A DNA stretch of 64,000 nt, from the NCBI GenBank assembly GCA_021234155.1, contig JAJEKV010000385.1, positions 1 to 64,000 of the forward strand. The letters run 5' to 3'. The stretch is from Isoetes taiwanensis. Lineage: Eukaryota > Streptophyta > Lycopodiopsida > Isoetales > Isoetaceae. Every line of letters begins with the position of its first letter. Within the stretch, counting starts at the first letter, position 1. The notes beneath the pieces were generated by a model. It ran no database searches, was not told the origin of the DNA, and saw only the letters and a list, made by a program, of their open reading frames with translations. The position numbers and the translations under genes were made by a program. Shown here in pieces: positions 59,781-64,000 of this stretch.

Positions 59781-61500
59781 TTAATCCGGCAATGTGACCT
59801 ATAGATCGCTCTAAGTGATATTCCACTTCCAACTGCGTGTTGGAAGTCCCCGTTTACCTCCATAGAGTCATGGGCCACACTAGTCTCTACCTCCAGCAGG
59901 GCTGCTCCGGCCACCTCACGCCTTCGGCACATCCAGCTACGGGACATCCCGGCGGGATCAGCGGCCCCTCCCCCAGCCCACGTCCTCCAGACCTAGCCAC
60001 AACCAAATCATCCCGGGCCTCCCACAGGCCACCCCGTCCCCTAGCCCGCCATCCCATGGGCAGCCCGGCAAAGCACTGCCCAGGCCTCGTCCCACACCAC
60101 CTCTCCCAACCCACCACCACCTCGTCCAGCTCCATTCCCGCACTGCGTAGTCCTCGCTGTTGCCTCGGGAAGAGAGGAATCCGGGCCCTGCATAAGCACC
60201 CGCAGCCCTTACCACATCACAAGCACCAGGGATCATCATCAGGGGTGGGATGGTAGCACAATAGATGGGAACATCCGGCGGGATCCGAGCCATTCAAAAG
60301 CTTCAATCGGAAAATGCAAGGACCACTCACGCTTGGAAAGAGAAGACAGCCTGCCGCAAAGCAAAAGCAACACGGATCTTGGGGACACACAATAGAATGA
60401 GCCAAATATACACCCGGGCCATTAGCCAAAGAAACCAAAAAAATCAGGCACCATCGGTCGGGAGGAAGATCCACGAATCTGGAACCAACTGAGGATTTTA
60501 AGCTATCAAAGCCGGTGGACATTTGGGTATATATCCGATACAACACATATGATTCACCCAAAGTATCCACCCAGACTAACCAATTGCATACACGGAAGAC
60601 TTCGACCTCAAACATGATTATATGAAGAAATTATTTGGTAGGAATTTTGGACCGATACACTGGGCAAACTAATCCGCCTCGGATGTCCGGCAAACCAAGA
60701 GCTAAACCTCCTTGTGTCCAATATGTACCCAGTGAAGTAGCCCAATCGCCAAATGAAACTAGATTCTCAATGGTGCGAACATGCACGGTATGATCAATAT
60801 CTATCCATGGAGTCGACGGAAGAAGCCTAGCAGTCAGCAGTGATGATCCTCCACAAATGTCGAGCTTCTTGAACCGCGGGCAGTCCTACACTCACTCGTC
60901 ATGCGCTTGATCCAATCGAAAACCCGTGAGTGATGCGAGCAAGCAGTATCATTGCTTCTCAAGGCCGGGCGCCACCGAGGACTTGGGGCTGCCACGGCAC
61001 CCTGAGAGGTATCGGGGGGCACCCGAGGGAGCACATCGGCTACATGCACCCTAGAAGAGGGCACATCACCGACAAGTGACCCCTTCCCAAGCACAGGGGA
61101 AAGGGCATCCGGATCCGGTTTCTAAAAGGGGCATGCTTGATGGAATCAAGACCGGAGTCTCCAAAACACAATCACGGGGTCTCGAGAATTATATTGAGAG
61201 GAAGAACAATCCACATACCCTCTCAAGCAGAAGGGGATTCAAGAGCTCCCTCATCTGCCACCAATTGCATGCCACTTCCTACATCTCGTGCCTCTTCATG
61301 CATGCCGGAGACCCGCCCTTCCCTTTCTTTGGAGGATTCTTTCTCCTCGCCATCTCCCTTGGCTTCAGCCCCAAGCCATGAGGCTCAACCGACCCCCATC
61401 GCCCTGTACGGCATGGGGAGATGTTCGAGGCTCCCAACAAACATGTGCCTTATTTGCTTCATGCTTATAGGAAAAAGACTTGAATTATTTAGTGTAGAAC
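59781..61500 (-). mobile_element. LINE 5' part with ORF1-like (DUF4283-type) text
   Basis: Upstream of ORF2 on the minus strand, 60680-60780 decodes to ENLVSFGDWATSLGTYWTQ, GGLALGLPDIRG and CPVYRSKIPTK, the style of the RNA-binding DUF4283 domain of plant LINE ORF1. 60217-60615 continues with LPPDRWCLIFLVSLANG. A proline-rich, low-complexity stretch (59850-60130) separates ORF1 and ORF2. The 5' end of the LINE is not sharply defined; about 61500 is an estimate. Confidence 0.6.
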
Positions 61501-61700
61501 AAGCTAGCTAAAAGATAATTTGGTGGAAAGGAACACTTGAGGTTGGTGGAATTTTTGTGCATTCAAACTAGTAATATAATAGATAGATAGTAATTTTTCG
61601 TCATGCAAAATGGTTAAGGAGATGGCGCTAAGGAAAGCTTGGCGTCCGGGTTCGGCGGCAAAACTTTGATCGGCGATGTCTCTCTTATATAAGTGTCAAT

Positions 61701-61880
61701 TTAAGGCCGGGTTGGGCTCGTTGGAAAGTTCAGTAGCTTCGAAGGACCTTCGACATGTTCTTCATGCTCCTCAAAGTCTTGAATAAACGGAATATCATCT
61801 AGATAGATGATAACATAAAAGATCAAAACTCGAAAAACATCATTAGCCATGTCTTTGCTGAAAGACCCATTTGGAGCATT
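61701..61880 (-). mobile_element. Inverted fragment of gypsy reverse transcriptase
   Basis: A minus-strand frame reads LTNAPNGSFSKDMANDVFRV then FYVIIYLDDIPFIQDFEEHE and EHVEG, the catalytic YLDDI neighbourhood of the same gypsy family as 50950-51110 (there MANDVFRSFG...YLDDI). It runs opposite to the copy that starts at 62165. Purine-rich DNA lies between them. Confidence 0.8.
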
Positions 61881-62164
61881 GGTAAGGTCAAGCATAGAAA
61901 GCGGATTGAAGAGCAAAGGGAAAAAGATTGGGGAGGATGAATCGATGGATAGAAACAGAGAAACCGGATTGAATCGGGGGATTTAGAACAAAAAAAATAA
62001 GAGCGGAAAGGGGATCCAAGGAAAGCGAAGCAAGGAGGAAGGATTGGGCGGAGGGATCGATCTTATAAAGGGGCGGATTGAAGGCAAGGATCAAGGCAAG
62101 TGGAAGAAAAATAATTTTACCGGTCCCACGATGAGAGGGAAGAGATGCACTTACTGAAATTGTT
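61881..62164. other. Purine-rich segment between inverted and direct gypsy pieces
   Basis: Plus-strand purine-rich words (GGATTGAA, AAAGCGG, GGAGGAAGG) recur. The minus strand is open at 61888-62094 (hydrophobic, PxSx-rich) but unrecognised. It may be element-derived. Confidence 0.35.
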
Positions 62165-63049
62165 GGCGATTTTGAGAGCGTCTATTGCAATTCTTGCATG
62201 TGGAGCGTTCGCTCTCTTCGGACATCATCCGAGGAGACCAATGGGCAGTGGGGCGCACTAATCAAAGACTTGGCGATTTTTGCGATGCTTCATCAATTAT
62301 TAGTAGGAATTTGGGTTGATTGGCTACGGCTGGCGAGAATTTGCTTACAATAATTGTCCATGCCTCCACGAGGCGGACTCCGTTCTTTATTAATTTCCAT
62401 GCATCCACGGTGGTGTTTCATTGCTCCTGGATATGACTTCAGTCAATCCAGTCTGCGAGAACGAGCTCGAAGCTCCTCATGCTCTAGGATGATCTTGACA
62501 CCATCTCCTCTAGGCCCAAGCGTTATCGTTATCATGCGGTCAGCACCGTCGGGACACTCCTCATTTTGCGGTTGGTGATCTTGTTTGGCTTTTGCATTGG
62601 GATTTGCCGGCATGACTTGCCCTTGTAACAAACTTCGACTACCGGTAGCTTAGGTCCCTATCGGATCATTGAGCGAGTTGGTGATCTTTGCTTTCCATCT
62701 TGAGCTTTTGCCATCAGTTCGGCTTCACACGGTGTTCCATGTGTCTTTATTTGAAACCCTATATGGCGAATCCATTTCCAACTCGAGGTACCTCCACCAC
62801 CGGTCGAGATTGATGATCATGAGGAGTTCGAGATTCGAGATTACGGACTCCAAGTTTCTTCGTCGGCGATTGTATTACTTTGTCGATTGGGAAGGTTACT
62901 TGCCAAGTGATAGGACACGGGGAGCCTGCCAAAATCTGACTAATGTGCACGATAAAATTGCGGAGTTTCACCCGGCGTTACCCGAACAAGCCAAGTTTGA
63001 GTACTCGGCCCGACTCAGAGGACTTCATCGCCGTCGTAGGAGGGGATGG
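62165..63049 (+). mobile_element. Second gypsy copy: integrase end and chromodomain
   Basis: It aligns to 52545-53423 over its whole length with many one- or two-base differences. It contains the integrase C-terminal text (FHLELLPSVRLH at about 62695), SNSRYLHH, and the chromodomain YYFVDWEGYLPSDRT (62870-62925). It begins abruptly inside the integrase core, so the 5' part was lost or rearranged. Frames are broken by indels. Confidence 0.88.
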
Positions 63050-64000
63050 TGTGACGACCATAAGGATATTCGTATCATACGAACATTATACTCGTATGTA
63101 CAAAGATGGTCGTCACTGCGGATGCAAAAGGTAGTTGCACAAGACAAGGTTTGAACTTCGCAACCTTCCGGTTGTGAATCACACACCCTTGCCAAGTGCA
63201 CTAACAATATTTTTAGAGATATTCCTTCCGTCTTCCTCATATGTAGGACTATCTCCAAGAGGGCAATCAACCAATTCTACCTCGGGCACTATCTCATCCT
63301 CTACAACCTCGGAATGCCTCTCCTTTTCTACCGGATCGCGGAAATGCGATCGGACATCTTTTATGGCCATGTCCATCCACCCATGCCCCTTCTTGAAGAA
63401 TCCTCGATGGCGAGCACCACTACCGCCAAACCTCTTGGCACCTCCTTGCTTTATTTCATCCTCTAACATTGGAGATGATGGGTCATTGCAAGTTATCTAT
63501 ATTCAAGTATGGTATGAAGGTGGCGCTATTGTCTTGGCACATAAAATTTCTACTCTCATTTGGAATGTTCTATATGCAAAATTAGATAGCAGTGAAGTTG
63601 CTCTCGTATGGTGGAGGTTGGTATCATAGAAGGATGGTTGGAGTTTGTCACAGGATATTCACAAAGGCAAGCATTTTCAGCTTCATATATTTTCGTTTAA
63701 CTTTCGATAGCCCCTATATGTTGAGACTCTTGAGCATTATTTCTTTGCTTGTCGAGAATTTCAACCCGCATGGTGCGGGCTACAAGGTTTATTCTTGATG
63801 GGTGCATGGCCAGCGCATCCTCTTGGCTTCCTATCCAAATGCATGGCCCTCGCCTAGATAGAAGCATTCTATCTTAACTCTTGTTGGCTCTATGGTCAAT
63901 CAAGAAGTGGCTTATAATGTTCCCATCTTGAGTCGGATGAGGTACTAGGTTTGGATACATTACCTTCAAATGGATTCTTATAACTAGTCTTCTCTATTGG
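63050..64000 (+). repeat. Probable LTR and flank of the second gypsy copy, cut by the window end
   Basis: It starts TGTGACGACCATAAGG and aligns to 53424-54390 to the last base of the window. It carries the same minus-strand open text (63179-63469) as the first copy. Confidence 0.6.

Overview
This is a piece of nuclear DNA from a land plant, most likely a seed plant with a large, repeat-rich genome. A gymnosperm would fit, but nothing in the window proves it. The evidence is: interrupted genes with GT..AG introns that encode plant families (PIN-LIKES auxin carrier, nucleobase-ascorbate transporter 11/12 type, pentatricopeptide repeat protein); several plant-type LINEs ending in poly(A); Ty1/copia and chromodomain Ty3/gypsy retrotransposons; and AT-rich spacer DNA. 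There are no operons, Shine-Dalgarno sites, CRISPR arrays or rRNA genes.

Layout. 1-2.7 kb holds half of a fold-back repeat and a long-armed inverted-repeat element (916-1642). 2.75-5.34 kb, minus strand, holds exons of a PIN-LIKES (PILS) carrier. 5.3-13.5 kb is anonymous spacer. 13.56-16.3 kb, plus strand, is a recognisable but broken NAT11/12-type transporter gene with about ten exons still in order. 16.3-22 kb is anonymous, with possible decayed coding sequence at 18.7-20 kb. 22.0-26.4 kb, minus strand, is a decayed copia element with primer-binding site and one LTR, lying against the 3' part of a gypsy element (26.4-28.1 kb). 28.6-32.6 kb is a set of plus-strand LINE remnants. 33.8-34.7 kb carries unrecognised open frames. 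36.66-38.27 kb, minus strand, is a PPR gene. 40.0-40.8 kb is a LINE 3' end. 41-49.7 kb has tandem repeats, a histone H4 relic (about 46.0 kb) and a GC-rich palindrome. 49.7-54.4 kb, plus strand, is a chromovirus-type gypsy element. 55.3-55.5 kb is a fold-back element. 55.8-61.5 kb, minus strand, is a nearly complete LINE. 61.7-64.0 kb is a second, rearranged copy of the same gypsy family.

Together: this is three or four ordinary plant genes, or their remains, separated by nested retroelements. No cellular gene here is intact as written. In the PPR gene nearly every break is one missing base inside a short homopolymer or doublet, and the two gypsy copies differ repeatedly where one has CAG/CTG and the other has CGG/ACG. 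Both patterns make sequencing or assembly error a serious alternative to real decay. I found no convincing undescribed biological system. The best leads are the fold-back element family, a minus-strand open frame shared by both gypsy copies, and unrecognised open frames at 33.8-34.7 kb.
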